DNA from: Siphonodentalium dalli
Lineage: Eukaryota; Mollusca; Scaphopoda; Gadilida; Siphonodentaliidae
Assembly: GCA_032622095.1 (NCBI GenBank)
Contig: CP136066.1
Coordinates: 3,185,784 to 3,249,783 of the forward strand
Direction of reading: 5' to 3'
DNA: 64,000 nucleotides
A program made the translations under genes and the position numbers. Shown piece after piece: positions 11,693 to 22,700 of the stretch; position 1 is the stretch's first letter; every line of letters begins with the position of its first letter. The notes beneath the pieces are model-generated. The model did not search any database. It was given only the letters and a program-made list of their open reading frames with translations, and was not told the DNA's origin.

Positions 11693-12054
11693 TTAACAGG
11701 TTATTATGATATCCATGGTCGTTGTACTTTAGCATGAATCTATGATACTGAGATATATGTTAACGGGTTACTATGATATCCATGGTCGTGGTACTCTGTA
11801 TATGTTAACGGGTTACTATGATATCCATGGTCGTTGTACTCTAGCATGAATCTATGATACTGAGATATATGTTAACGGGTTACTATGATATCCATGGTCG
11901 TGGTACTCTGTATATGTTAACGGGTTACTATGATATCCATGGTCGTTGTACTCTACCATGAATATATGATACTGATGTATATGTTAACGGGTTACTATGA
12001 TATCCATGGTCGTTGTACTCTAGCATGAATCTATGATATTGAGGTATATGTTAA
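11693..12054. repeat. 67-bp satellite block with short monomers
   Basis: Besides full monomers, two 45-bp units occur (near 11,793 and 11,909). They read GTACTCTGTATATGTTAACG and lack the AGCATGAATC...TGA segment. The same short unit recurs at 15,240-15,310. Confidence 0.93.
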
Positions 12055-12456
12055 CCCTTTACCCAACAAACCGGCCAAAACTGGCAAAAAAAAGCTTCAA
12101 CAGCCTAAAATATCTTTGGTCTGTCTCAATAGAACCATACAAATATGGATATCACTGGAACCGGCTCCTTGACCACATTGTGATAGTTACAGTTATGCCC
12201 TGTGCCAATGCATTCTCTTATATATGCGAGTCGACCATAGGTCGCCTCGCATATATAAGAGAATGCATTGGCCTAAAAGAAATCTTTTTTTAACACTTTT
12301 TAACACTTTTTAACATCTTTTCTTACATTCTTTAACAATTTTATAATTTGTAATGTGTTAAGCCAATGCATTCTCTTATATATGCGAGGCGACCTATGGT
12401 CGACTCGCATATATAAGAGAATGCATTGGCACGGGGCCCTTCTGTTGGGTAAAGGG
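12055..12456 (+). mobile_element. family-1 MITE copy E, at a recombinant junction
   Basis: A 402-bp element. The extra length is a local duplication of the TTTTTAACAC string in the spacer. TTAA lies on both sides (12,051-12,054, 12,457-12,460). The left flank is a satellite monomer, but the right flank (CCCGTTGCTCTGAGAG) is the sequence found after TTAA at 4770 on the outer edge of the array. The two flanks do not come from one target site, so this copy marks a recombination between MITEs or a transferred segment. Confidence 0.9.
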
Positions 12457-12859
12457 TTAACCCGTTGCTCTGAGAGTAATGTCTCACACTGAATACTTGT
12501 AGCTCAGCTATTTATATGTTTAATTTGATGATTTGATATCCGCGGCTGTCGTACTTTGGTATATATGGCTACCGTACTCTATTATAGATGTGTGATACTT
12601 AGCTATACTTATGTGTAACAGGTTGCTGTGATGTCCATGGCTGCCGTATACTATAGCATTATTTTGTGATACTGAGACACGGGTTGCTCTTATATTAATG
12701 GTTACATTTCTCCGACATGGGTCCCTGATACTGAGCTATGTTTAACGGTTGTTATGATATTAATGGTTCCATTACGATTTTCTGATACTTAGGTATATGT
12801 TAACTGGTTGCTATGGTACCCATGTATGTCGTACTCCTGCACGAGTCTCTGATATTGAG
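12457..12859. repeat. second copy of the satellite's diverged edge
   Basis: It matches 4770-5167 closely, with shared text such as AGCTCAGCTATTTATATG, GATATCCGCGG and TATACTATAGCATT. It begins exactly at the TTAA of MITE copy E and ends after GATATTGAG, where MITE fragment F begins. It is an internal copy of an array boundary. Confidence 0.9.
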
Positions 12860-12960
12860 TGTTAAGCCAATGCCTTCTCTTATATATGCGAGGCGACCTA
12901 TGGTCGACTCGCATGTATAAGAGAATGCATTGGCACAGGGCCCTTCTGTTGGGTAAAGGG
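12860..12960 (+). mobile_element. family-1 MITE fragment F (right end only)
   Basis: It starts at TGTTAAGCC in the spacer and keeps the right palindrome, the right terminal repeat and TTAA (12,961-12,964). The variants GCCTTCTCTT and GCATGTATAAG and the flank TTAACAGGTTATTATG are those of copy D. It is therefore a duplicated piece of D with its satellite flank, not a new insertion. Confidence 0.92.
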
Positions 12961-14438
12961 TTAACAGGTTATTATGATATCCATGGTCGTTGTACTTTAG
13001 CTTGAATCTATGATACTGATATATATGTTAACGGGTTACTATGATATCCATGGTCGTTGTACTCTATCATGAATCTATGATACTGATGTATATGTTAACG
13101 GGTTACTATGATATCCATGGTCGTGGTACTCTAGCATGACTCTATGATACTGATGTATATGTTAACGGGTTACTATGATATCCATGGTCGTTGTACTCTA
13201 GCATGAATCTATGATACTGATATATATGTTAACGGGTTACTATGATATCCATGGTCGTGGTACTCTAGCATGAATCTATGATACTGAGATATATGTTAAC
13301 GGGTTACTATGATATCCATGGTCGTTGTACTCTATCATGAATCTATGATACTGATATATATGTTAACGGGTTACTATGATATCCATGGTCGTTGTACTCT
13401 AGCATGAATCTATGATACTGATGTATATGTTAACGGGTTACTATGATATCCATGGTGGTTGTACTCTAGCATGAATCTATGATACTGATGCATATGTTAA
13501 CGGTTTACTATGATATCCATGGTCGTTGTACTCTAACATGAATCTATGATACTGAGATATATGTTAACGGGTTACTATGATATCCATGGTCGTGGTACTC
13601 TATCATGAATCTATGATACTGATGTATATGTTAACGGGTTACTATGATATCCATGGTCGTGGTACTCTAGCATGAATATATGAGACTGATGTATATGTTA
13701 ACGGGTTACTATGATATCCATGGTCGTTGTACTCTAGCATGAATCTATGATACTGATATATATGTTAACGGGTTACTGTGATATCCATGGTCGTTGTAAT
13801 CTAGCATGAATCTATGATACTGATGTATATGTTAACGGGTTACTATGATATCCATGGTCGTGGTACTCTAGCATGAATCTATGATACTGATGTATATGTT
13901 AACGGTTTACTATGATATCCATGGTCGTTGTACTCTAGCATGAATCTATGATACTGATATATATGTTAACGGGTTACTGTGATATCCATGGCCGTTGTAC
14001 TCTAGCATGAATCTATGATACTGAGATATATGTTAACGGGTTACTATGATATCCATGGTCGTTGTACTCTAGCGTGAATCTATGATACTGATGTATATGT
14101 TAACGGGTTACTATGATATCCATGGTCGTTGTACTATATCATGAATCTATGATACTGAGGTATATGTTAACGGGTTACTATGGTATCCATGGTCGTTGTA
14201 CTCTAGCATGAATCTATGATACTGATGTATATGTTAACGGGTTACTATGATATCCATGGTCGTTTTACTCTAGCATGAATCTATGATACTGATATATATG
14301 TTAACGGTTTACTATGATATCCATGGTCGTTGTACTCTAGCATTAATCTATGATACTGAGATATATGTTAACGGGTTACTATGATATCCATGGTCGTTGT
14401 ACTCTAGCGTGAATCTATGATACTGAGATATATGTTAA
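12961..14438. repeat. 67-bp satellite block
   Basis: About 22 monomers. The first (TTAACAGGTTATTATG) matches the one after copy D. No coding signal. Confidence 0.96.
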
Positions 14439-14830
14439 CCCTTTACCCAACAAACCGGCCAAAACTGGCACAAAAAAGCTTCAACAGCCTAAAATATCTT
14501 TGGTCTGTCTCAATAGAACCATACAAATATGGATATCATTGGAACCGGCTCCTTGACCACATTGTGATAGTTACAGTTATGCCCTGTGCCAATGCATTCT
14601 CTAATATATGCGAGTCGACCATAGGTCGCCTCGCATATATAAGAGAATGCATTGGCCTAAAAGAAATCTTTTTTTAACACTTTTGACCATTTGTTCTTAC
14701 ATTCTTTAACAATTTTATAATTTTTAATGTGTTGAGCCAATGCATTCTCTTATATATGCGAGGCGACCTATGGTCGACTCGCATGTATAAGAGAATGCAT
14801 TGGCACAGGGCCCTGCTGTTGGGTAAAGGG
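14439..14830 (+). mobile_element. family-1 MITE copy G, inside satellite
   Basis: A 392-bp element with TTAA on both sides (14,435-14,438, 14,831-14,834). It has the D-type left arm (AAACTGGCACAAAAAAGC) and the D-type right palindrome variant GCATGTATAAG. The right flank is again TTAACAGGTTATTATG. The left palindrome carries CTCTAATATATGCG instead of CTCTTATATATGCG. Confidence 0.94.
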
Positions 14831-14901
14831 TTAACAGGTTATTATGATATCCATGGTCGTTGTACTCTAGCGAGTAGCATTGATCGCGATGATCGCCATG
14901 A
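14831..14901. repeat. partial monomer joined to array-edge sequence
   Basis: A partial satellite monomer runs into GCGAGTAGCATTGATCGCGA, then TGATCGCCATGATA. The nearly identical string GCGAATAGCATTGATCGGCG occurs at the true right edge of the array (15,349). The right boundary has therefore been copied inward, as the left boundary was. Confidence 0.85.
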
Positions 14902-15142
14902 TAATGCATTCTCTTATATATGCGAGTCGACCATAGGTCGCCTCGCATATATAAGAGAATGCATTGGCCTAAAATAAATCTTTTTTTAACACTTTTTACC
15001 ATTTTTTCTTACATTCTTTAACAATTTTATAATTTTTAATATGTTAAGCCAATGCATTCTCTTATATATGCGAGGCGACCTATGGTCGACTCGCATATAT
15101 AAGAGAATGCATTGGCACAGGGCCGTTCTGTTGGGTAAAGGG
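14902..15142 (+). mobile_element. family-1 MITE fragment H (left arm missing)
   Basis: It begins inside the left palindrome (AATGCATTCTC) directly after the array-edge string. It then runs through the spacer, the right palindrome and the intact right terminus to TTAA (15,143-15,146). The left 150 bp or so, including the left terminal repeat, is absent. Confidence 0.92.
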
Positions 15143-15348
15143 TTAACGGGTTACTATGATATCCATGGTCGTTGTACTCTAGCATGAATCTATGATACTG
15201 ATATATATGTTAACGGGTTACTATGATATCCATGGCCGTTGTACTCTGTATATGTTAACGGGTTACTATGATATCCATGGCCGTTGTACTCTGTATATGT
15301 TAACGGGTTACTATGATATCCATGGTCGTTGTACTCTAGCATGATACA
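15143..15348. repeat. last satellite block with 45-bp units
   Basis: Full monomers followed by two 45-bp short monomers. The array ends at GCATGATACAGCGAATAGC. The hairpin-forming GGCGATGATCGCC follows immediately outside. Confidence 0.93.
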
Positions 15349-15661
15349 GCGAATAGCATTGATCGGCGATGATCGCCAAGATAAGGAAATTGGGCCTTGA
15401 ACCATTCGCGTGAAGCCTTCATGTCATCGATCGGGTCTATTCACCGCGATACAAAGAATTCTATCACGCCGCAGAAACAATTACCATTCACATAAGTCAC
15501 AAAGACAAGATAGCAATAAAATTTTCCCCGACGTCTTTCTATGCATGTGTAGTGACTGGTGGCGACGGGGGATATCCCTCTCATCTGTCAACGCCTCTTA
15601 CCCTAAGCAATATTTATTCTTCCCAAAATACTCGTACACAAGCACCACCAACAATCATCTT
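15349..15661. other. unique sequence beside the satellite, no gene
   Basis: A 94-codon plus-strand frame overlaps this stretch but has no recognisable motif. The start (to about 15,386) is the array-edge string that is copied inward at 14,866. Confidence 0.35.
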
Positions 15662-15743
15662 AGGATTTCAGCCAGTTACCTCGATTCAATGTAAATGGTG
15701 GGGATTTCAGCCAGTTACCACGATTCAATGTAAATGGTGGGGT
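15662..15743. repeat. 40-bp tandem duplication
   Basis: Two copies of GGATTTCAGCCAGTTACC, then CGATTCAATGTAAATGGTGG. Confidence 0.85.
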
Positions 15744-16503
15744 TTACTTGTTGTGCTCTTGCTAAAGATAACAATAACCCAATTAGTGCTATCGTATTCT
15801 ATTTTTTGTCTTTAAGTGGTATTTTGGATATTCAAACTTATTTATATGTTAGCTACAAGAATAAACCCAATCATTAATGCTATACAGTGGACATATCTGC
15901 CGCGTGCTACCTCTGCGCAACTGACGGTAGCACTGAGCTGTATGCACATATGTACAATCATGTGATGTGCATTCGTGACCAATATTCAGTCAGAAATTTA
16001 GTTATATGTATAGTAGGAAATGAAATAACAGCGTCATAACCTATTCAATTTTACTTCACACATCGTAGTCTCCATCGTGTGACAGAGACTAGAATAATGA
16101 AAACAATGTAGCTATACAAGATAAGTCAGCTGAGGATGTGCTTGACGTTTGACCCTGGTACACAGTGAACAGCTTTCGTGTGTGTTTTTAGAAAATATCA
16201 AAACTCAACGAGTGGACACGTTACATATTAGAGTATTGTCATGATGACGTGCAGCCCGTGTCTTGGTTTAGGTCTGAATGAAAGCTGTTGAGCTGTATTT
16301 CTTTTCTCAAATGAGTGTCTGATAAATTTCCCTCGGTTGCTTGTATATGGATATCCTTCACCTAAAGGTGTCGTGCACTAACATGATTTGTCATTGATAC
16401 ACAATCGTGAGTGTTGCTATTATGTCGGTGTCCGGTGATTCGATTGTACAATTTTCGTTTAGTTCAGGGCACCATACTTAACCGTTGAGCAATGAATCTG
16501 ATG
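15744..16503. other. no recognisable gene or repeat
   Basis: AT-rich unique sequence in which I see nothing nameable on either strand. Confidence 0.35.
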
Positions 16504-16628
16504 TCAATGTACATTAGTTAGGATTACGGTTCCGAGATTTCAAGCATGTACGTTAGTTAGTATTACGGTTCCGAGATGTCACTGTACATTAGTTAGTATT
16601 ACGGTTCCGAGATGTCAAGTATGTAGGT
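16504..16628. repeat. about 38-bp tandem repeat, 3 copies
   Basis: The unit contains GTACATTAGTTAGTATTACG followed by GTTCCGAGATGTCA. Spacing varies from 37 to 40 bp. Confidence 0.85.
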
Positions 16629-16803
16629 TCGACGGGGTTCGCTCTGCCACTTGCCAAATTTGCCAATTGCAAAAATAATTCACATTTCGCAAACAATATT
16701 TTCATTTGGCAACAGTTTTGGCAAGTCACTTATTAATTACTCAAAAAAGTTGAAAAAGATTGGTCGATCAATACCATTCATTTCAGGAGACTCTTGCAGC
16801 ATA

Positions 16804-17262
16804 TGTGACCCGCCATATCAAATCCAGTCGTAAGTCGGGATTTGTTTACCCTGTGCCAATGCATTCTCTTATATATGCGAGTCGACCATAGGTCGCCTCG
16901 CATATATAAGAGAATGCATTGGCCTAAACAAAATTTATCATTTTTTTTAAATAAATGTTTCTTACAATTTTAGGACATAAAATATAAAAAACATCCATTA
17001 CCCTGCAGGGAGCCCCACACATATATAGAAGCATACAGAAGAGTGTCGTCTGCTCATGTTTGTCTGGGGCTCTGTATGGGTGAAATTATAAAATTGTTAA
17101 AGAATACAAGAAAACATTATTAAAATTGTAAAAAATTGTTAGGCCAATGCATGCTCTTATATATGCGAGGCGACCTATGGTCGACTCGCATATATAAGAG
17201 AATGCATTGGCACAGGGTAAAAACATCCCGACTTACGACTAGATTTGATATGGCGGGTCTCA
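16804..17262 (+). mobile_element. family-2 MITE (TA-flanked) with the palindromic cassette, copy I
   Basis: A 459-bp element whose long inverted ends start TGTGACCCGCCATATCAAAT and continue to GTAAGTCGGGAT. TA lies on each side (16,802-16,803, 17,263-17,264), as for Tc1/mariner-type MITEs. Its termini are unrelated to family 1, yet it contains the same pair of 69-bp palindromes bounded by CCCTGTGCC and GGCACAGGG. The inner spacer is longer and includes a second stem, GAGCCCCACA to TGTCTGGGGCTC. No transposase is encoded. Confidence 0.9.
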
Positions 17263-17264
17263 TA

Positions 17265-17590
17265 TTTATATTCGTGGATTTTTATAAGGTTTAGGACAAG
17301 TTAACACCTCTATTAAGGTACAGTTAATCTCACAGCATTATAGTACCGGCGGGTAGATGGATTACTAGTATTTAGTGTGGTGAGGGGTGTTCACATAGCT
17401 AATCATCCTTTGCTGTGCCCTTCTGATGCAGCAGAGTACCATTGTATTGTTCGGTGATTGGCTTAATGATGTATGAGACCACGATCGAGATGCGAGTATA
17501 ACTAATTATTAACTAACTGCTGTAATAAAATAGTTCCTGTTTTAAATTGAGTTTTATTGCATTTTTATGGGACGAATTGTAAGATAAATT
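17265..17590. other. no recognisable gene
   Basis: Unique AT-rich sequence. The string ATTATTAACTAACTGCT (near 17,505) recurs on the far side of the following palindrome (near 17,752). Confidence 0.35.
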
Positions 17591-17749
17591 GGTTATCATC
17601 ACCCTGTGTGTTTCCGAGATCCGTATTCAAGTCTCGCTGCCTTCTCTGGGTTGTATATCGACTCGTCCTACGGACTCGTCGATAGACTGCCCAGAGAAGG
17701 CAGCTCGACTTGAATACGGATCTCAGAAACACACATGGTGGTGATAACC
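17591..17749. repeat. 159-bp near-perfect palindrome
   Basis: The left arm starts GGTTATCATCACC and contains GAGATCCGTATTCAAG. The right arm returns CTTGAATACGGATCTC and ends GGTGATAACC. The centre is a second hairpin around CGACTCGTCCTACGGACTCG. A 138-codon minus-strand frame across it is an artefact of the palindrome and its flank. It may be a small foldback element, but I see no second copy in the window. Confidence 0.9.
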
Positions 17750-18207
17750 TATATTTATTAACTAACTGCTTGTCTATCGAAATCAAAACGGGTTCTAACA
17801 CTCGCACAGGAGTGGACGGCCGGCATTGCACCATAGAGAGTTGAGGATCCCCAACCGACCTTACGTCAACTGGCTGGCATTGCACCCTCTTCCTAGAGTT
17901 GAGCCCGTAATACAAGCCCGGAATACAACAGACTAAGGCAACTGGAGTCCATGCAAGCACTAAATAGGACATTATGTACAACTAATCACAACTCGAAACA
18001 ATATATTTACATATCAACGAACAAAACTTACACGGATAAATCAAGTTAAGTCTTCTCCGTCGGTCCTGGTTCGGAATGGGGGTGGGGCTTTGCTTCTTGG
18101 TTTGATGGCATCCACCTCATGCACAGTAGGCAAACACATACTATGCATGGGCATATATCAATCTCACCAACCCTAAAAACGCTCTTCGGCGGAATTACGG
18201 TAGTACT
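17750..18207. other. no recognisable gene
   Basis: Nothing nameable on either strand apart from the right copy of the short direct repeat mentioned above. Confidence 0.3.
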
Positions 18208-18318
18208 TTTACTTTTACTTTAAACATATTTTAATGTATTTAGAAACAAAATATACATAGGGATCAGGGCACAAGTTACAAAACTTACAAACTTGCCCCT
18301 CTCCTAATACAATCATGG
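18208..18318 (-). mobile_element. LINE 3' tail (tail type 1), minus strand
   Basis: Read on the minus strand it gives TGTATTAGGAGAGGGGCAAG, a loop, AACTTGTGCCCTGATCCC, then AAATATGTTTAAAGT followed by an AAAAGT-type short repeat. This is the same end as at 1567-1705 and 56,808-56,900. No coding remnant is evident upstream of it. Confidence 0.7.
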
Positions 18319-19690
18319 AACATACATAAAAATACATAGCAGATATAGCAAACTGTTTATAAAGAAGAGTGCAGAGTGTGTGTGCTGCGGATGTCGGGTT
18401 TCCATCTGTATTCCAATCTCGGTTATGAAGAAAACGCTAGAACTCAGTGAGTTGAAAGATGAATAGCGAAATTTACCATACATGGGTTTGTTCAAAACGC
18501 TCTGTTTTAGCTATAAAAGATTGAGTAATGCGGAAAAGAGTAGTGTTCTTTTGATTTGATATACCTTTTACCCCATATAAGAAATGATTTGCTTCTAATG
18601 GTAGTAGGAGAGGGCCGACGGCCCTTTCAAATCTTCCCGGGTATCATCCCAAACTCGAAACGTGTTTATCGATATCAAAAGTAGTCCAAACCGCGAGTGT
18701 CGAAACATAAGACTTGAGGTTGTAGAAAAATGATACTATCAGGATAGCATTTGGCAAAAAATATTTCCATTTGGCAATTTATTTGGCAAAAGTAAATTTC
18801 GGTCCAGCGCGGACCCTGACCTTAGACCTTTGCATACAATTGTCGAGGCAAACACCGACTGTGGTCTGATAACAACATAATTACGTACGCAATAATCACG
18901 GAAAACAAAACCATATCACCTTTCTGCGAGTGGCATGAAGTTTGAAGACACAATTTTCTCACAAACTGACTGGTTGCCGTCAATTCTGCGAACAGTTTGT
19001 TTTGACCGTCCGAAAACTTTACGACTACAATTAGCTATTCGCAATTCTTATCAATAGTCGTTCATTATGCGAAATGCGTCGACCACGGTCATGCTTTCCG
19101 GTTATGTTTAAACTCGTCACAAGCCACGTGGACACTGTGTGCCACCTAAACCCGGTATATACTACATTCTCACACACGAGTATTTCCTGAACATTTCCCA
19201 ACAATGGATACAAATACGTATATTAGCACTTGCAATAGTTGCATCGCGTGTATGTTGTCTGCTTATATCACCTGAACATACGTACATATGCCTATAGTAT
19301 AACGTTCCCATGTACATACTTATATCTGAGGTGGAGAGTAAATTCAGTACATGTTTGTACAGGTTTAATATCTCACGCACTATATATCCTGGCTGACCAA
19401 TGAAGAACTTATGACGAATCATTTCGTTAAACTTTTTTTCTGAGCTTGTATTTCATCTCATTTATCATGCAGACTAAATATGGCCTTGCCATATCGGGAA
19501 AGCCGTTAATTGAAAGAATAATTGATGCGCGTGCATACTATAGTAGCGCTCATGGCAATCCTGAGACGCCATGCATGTACAAGTGCCAACACGGCAGTTT
19601 TATCTGTATAAAATCCACTGGATGTATCGCGAATTCCATAATGTTGTAATCGATGCAACTGTCATATTTAATATAAGGTGGTATACATTC
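18319..19690. other. no recognisable gene
   Basis: It holds several minus-strand frames of 60-86 codons with no motif. A TTTGGCAA-rich stretch near 18,740-18,800 is loosely similar, in inverse orientation, to one at 16,645-16,730. It ends at the TTAA target of the next MITE. Confidence 0.35.
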
Positions 19691-19694
19691 TTAA

Positions 19695-20089
19695 CCCTTT
19701 ACCCAACAAACCGGCCAAAACCGGCCAAATAAAGCTTCAACAGCCTAAATTATCTTCGGTCTGTCTCAATAGAACCATACAAACATGGATATCATTGGAA
19801 CCGGCTGCTTGACCACATTGTGATAGTTACAGTTAGCCCTGTGCCAATGCATTCTCTTATATATGCGAGTCGAACATAGGTCGCCTCGCATAATTATATA
19901 AGAGAATGCATTGGCCTAAAAAAAACCTTTGTTTAACACTTTTTACCATTTTTTCTTACATTCTTTAACAATTTTATAATGTTTAATTTGTTAAGCCAAT
20001 GCATTCTCTTATATATGCGAGGCGACCTATGGTCGACTCGCATATATAAGAGAATGCATTGGCACAGGGCCCTTCTGTTGGGTAAAGGG
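19695..20089 (+). mobile_element. family-1 MITE copy K
   Basis: A 395-bp element with TTAA at 19,691-19,694 and 20,090-20,093, and full CCCTTTACCCAACA ends. The left palindrome is slightly damaged (GAGTCGAACATAGG, and CGCATAATTATATAAG with a 3-4 bp insertion). The right palindrome is perfect. It sits in unique sequence, so it is an independent insertion. Confidence 0.94.
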
Positions 20090-20235
20090 TTAAATTGGAA
20101 TGCTATTATATTGTATTGGAGGCGGGAAAATGGATTCAGTTGTATTTGTTCGCAGCCTGTTCTCGTGAAAACAAGCTAAATGTGGTCTTATTTTGAATGT
20201 CGCGTATCACGCTCATATTGAGCTTATTTGAGGAA

Positions 20236-20482
20236 CAAATACTCTCTATTTGGGCGTAAAATGTGTTGTTCAAAATAAGCCCGTATATAGAATAAGTAAT
20301 ACGCTCTATATGGGCGTAAAATGTGTTGTTCAAAATAAGCCCGTATATAGAATAATTAATACGCTCTATATGGGCGTAAAATGTGTTGTTCAAAATAAGC
20401 CCGTATATAGAATAATTAATACTCTCTATATGGGCGTAAAATGTGTTGTTCGAAATAAGCCCGTATATATAATAATTAATAC
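20236..20482. repeat. 60-bp tandem repeat, 4 copies
   Basis: The unit contains CTCTATATGGGCGTAAAATG, then TGTTGTTCAAAATAAGCCCG, then TATATAGAATAATTAATACG. GGGC and GCCC within each unit, flanked by TATAT-type strings, form a small stem, so transcripts of the array could fold into a series of hairpins. The frames on both strands are by-products of the 60-bp period. Confidence 0.95.
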
Positions 20483-20570
20483 GATATTATTTAAACTTCA
20501 TTGATGATTACTGGCTATTTGTGGTTGGCTAATTGTTATTACCGGTCCCGATATCCTCTCCCTTTATATA

Positions 20571-20752
20571 CAGTAATGCCCTAAGTAATCGACTCCATAA
20601 CCACAGCAGAATTATGGGTAACCTTTCATGATTTAGTCGGAAATATGTGAGAGCTTTCCGATGAATGGCAACAAGCCATATTTCCGACTAAATCCTGAAC
20701 AGTTACCCATAATTATGCTGTGGTTATGGAGTCGATTAATTAGGGCATTGCT
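20571..20752. mobile_element. TA-flanked foldback MITE (CAGTAATGCCC type), copy 1
   Basis: A 182-bp element starting CAGTAATGCCCTAAGTAATC and ending GGGCATTGCTG, with arms of about 60 bp (CATAACCACAGCAGAATTAT and its complement). TA is present on both sides. A second copy lies at 29,554-29,757, where neighbouring tandem units give the empty site. It is non-coding. Confidence 0.92.
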
Positions 20753-20962
20753 GTATATTATCTCATGTTTTAAGCGAAACGTTTGATATCTGAAGTATGT
20801 TTTTGAACAATGTAATATAGTAGTTGGTTTCGACGTTGCGGACTATTTGGGGGAGCCTCGGTGTAAATAGTTAACTTCAACATTTGTGGAAGGATGGTCA
20901 TCTAAGCTGTCGTATACACTTCATATTCTCGGTCGGAATAATGGGCATTCGAAACATATTAA

Positions 20963-21466
20963 AGGCACGGGCGGCATATGTGTTCAAATCGCCATCAACA
21001 GAAGGAATATTAAAATATATATAGTTTTGTTCATATGCCAAACATAATCAGCGCGTAAATAGTATATTGTCGTCAAAACGTACGACGGTGTACGTGAACA
21101 AGAGCCTGCTCGTGTTACAGAAGTTGTGCTTCTGTTTACATAACAGAGCGCAATTATATTGGTTAATCACACACAAACGATATAAATGCTCTTTATTATT
21201 TCCATATCAGGAAAACAGTAACAAATAACGCTCTTTATGTTTACCATATCCGGATCTAAACAAAAGCCAGGTTACGTAACATGTTTTGCTTTTGTTTACA
21301 TAACACAAGGGGGGGGGGGGGTAACAATAACATACTGTTGATGCCATATTTCTGATTGGTGTAAGAACATGGTATGTCTATAATTTGCTATTCTTTCTGT
21401 TTATGGTGGTTTTTGACGGAGGTGAATATGTTAACAGCATACACATCGCCAACGACGCCCGTATCT
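20963..21466 (+). mobile_element. TTAA-type MITE R2, copy 1
   Basis: It starts AGGCACGGGCGGC after TTAA (20,959-20,962) and ends GACGCCCGTATCT before GTAA (a mutated TTAA, 21,467-21,470). It matches 31,200-31,719 along its whole length, with shared text such as ATAATCAGCGCGTAAATAGT and CGCTCTTTATGTTTACCATA. It contains internal stems such as GAGCCTGCTCGTG and a run of G at 21,309-21,320. No transposase frame. Confidence 0.85.
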
Positions 21467-21470
21467 GTAA

Positions 21471-21984
21471 GTGGTTGACATCATCTAGCTTTGTCACAAT
21501 TACACAGTGTGCTGTTTCTGCTATATATAATTGTTATCATACATATTTAAGTTTTATGGTGCCCATATTCAGAATGAGCAATGGGTGATGCCACATTGTC
21601 CTTGGCCCTCAAACATGGTACCCTGCCTTGCTCACCGGAAGCTTATATTCTGCTAATGATGAACAAACAGTCTGCCGTCAGAGCAGTTTTAGCCAGTCAA
21701 AAATAAAAATAGTATAAATAAAATGGCAGAGAACCCTGCATCTCATGAATTACTTACACCATGGAGTACACTTGCAAAGCACACGTGCAACTTTAAATCA
21801 CACACACAGTCGTGGCCATGTTATTTTGTCTATATATAATCATCGAAGGTGTCGTTGTTGTCAGCGAATGGTACCGGATTCCCTCGAGATCGTGACGGGC
21901 GCACGAATTTTCATTCTGAATATGGGCACCATACAACACTGCTATATAGTTATCATACATATTTAAACGGAGTTCGCCACAACC
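21471..21984. other. unique sequence with a widely spaced inverted repeat
   Basis: GGTGCCCATATTCAGAATG near 21,558 is the inverse complement of CATTCTGAATATGGGCACC near 21,912, and ATCATACATATTTAA occurs directly at both. This could be a degraded element of about 430 bp, but I find no target duplication. No coding signal. Confidence 0.5.
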
Positions 21985-22092
21985 GTTGACACGTCTGGAA
22001 TGTATTATATTTGCTTTCGACTTCCTGTTTTAGCATAAGGGTCTAAAACAGGAAGTCGAAAAGCAAATAGTATACATTCCAGACGTGTCAAC
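21985..22092. repeat. 108-bp near-perfect palindrome
   Basis: GTTGACACGTCTGGAATGTA leads through TTTGCTTTCGACTTCCTG and TTTTAG to a short loop (CATAAGGGT), then the complement back to GTTGACACGTC. It occurs once in this window. The same strand has no open frame. Confidence 0.92.
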
Positions 22093-22244
22093 GAGTCTAT
22101 AAAACTAATGCTGTCCTGACATTCCTGTAGTTTACCCGCATTAGTTTTGACCGGTGGAAGATTATTCCATGTCATGTATGGTATAACAGCTTGGTTATTA
22201 CGCGCTCCGCGTGTATAACTAATGTAGAGATTCATGTTTCGCCT

Positions 22245-22700
22245 GGGCGCATGGGGGTTTTATTTATAGAATGGGATTTTTTTGAGGATTAAAAGTCGAA
22301 CTGCGAACCGGAGGCCGAGTCCGGTAAAAGGTGTAGTGGGAATTTCGGTTTCGTTTATTGTCGTTAAAATTATGTCAGTAATGTTGATTTTTGGTTTGTG
22401 ATAAGCTATGGCAATTACAAATAAAAGAAATGAAAAAAATAATTTGTAGGTGTTATATTTCAACTTGTATAGACATTTTTCGTTCTGTAGCCTACCGGGG
22501 GTTGTGATCGGAGACGGCCGGTTCGTTAATTAGGTGCTGGTTGTTATTGTTATTTTAACGGAATTCTGAGTTTGTCATTCGCGAAACCAATATATTTTAT
22601 ATTCTATAATTACAATCATGGGTATATAATATATGATCTTGAGCGTGTTATCATTTCTGACATTGGTTTTCTTGTACTGTTGTATTACAGAAGTAGCATT
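22245..22700 (+). repeat. dispersed repeat R1, copy a (partial)
   Basis: It matches 45,505-45,870: GGTTTTATTTATAGAATGG, GAGGCCGAGTCCGGTAAAAG, GTTAATTAGGTGCTGGTT, AACCAATATATTTTATATTC. It also matches 46,600-46,700 (CATTTCTGAC...GGTTTTCTTGT). R1 has no recognised coding content. It belongs to a longer repeat, best seen at 45,100-46,705. Confidence 0.8.

Noticed and set aside
10727-15002. Repeated 60-95 codon frames with RVDHRSPRIYKRMHW-type text at every family-1 MITE
   Set aside because: They are translations of the 69-bp palindrome and its flanks, open on both strands because of symmetry. They are not proteins.
17565-17981. 138-codon minus-strand frame
   Set aside because: Half of it lies in the 159-bp palindrome and the rest has no motif.
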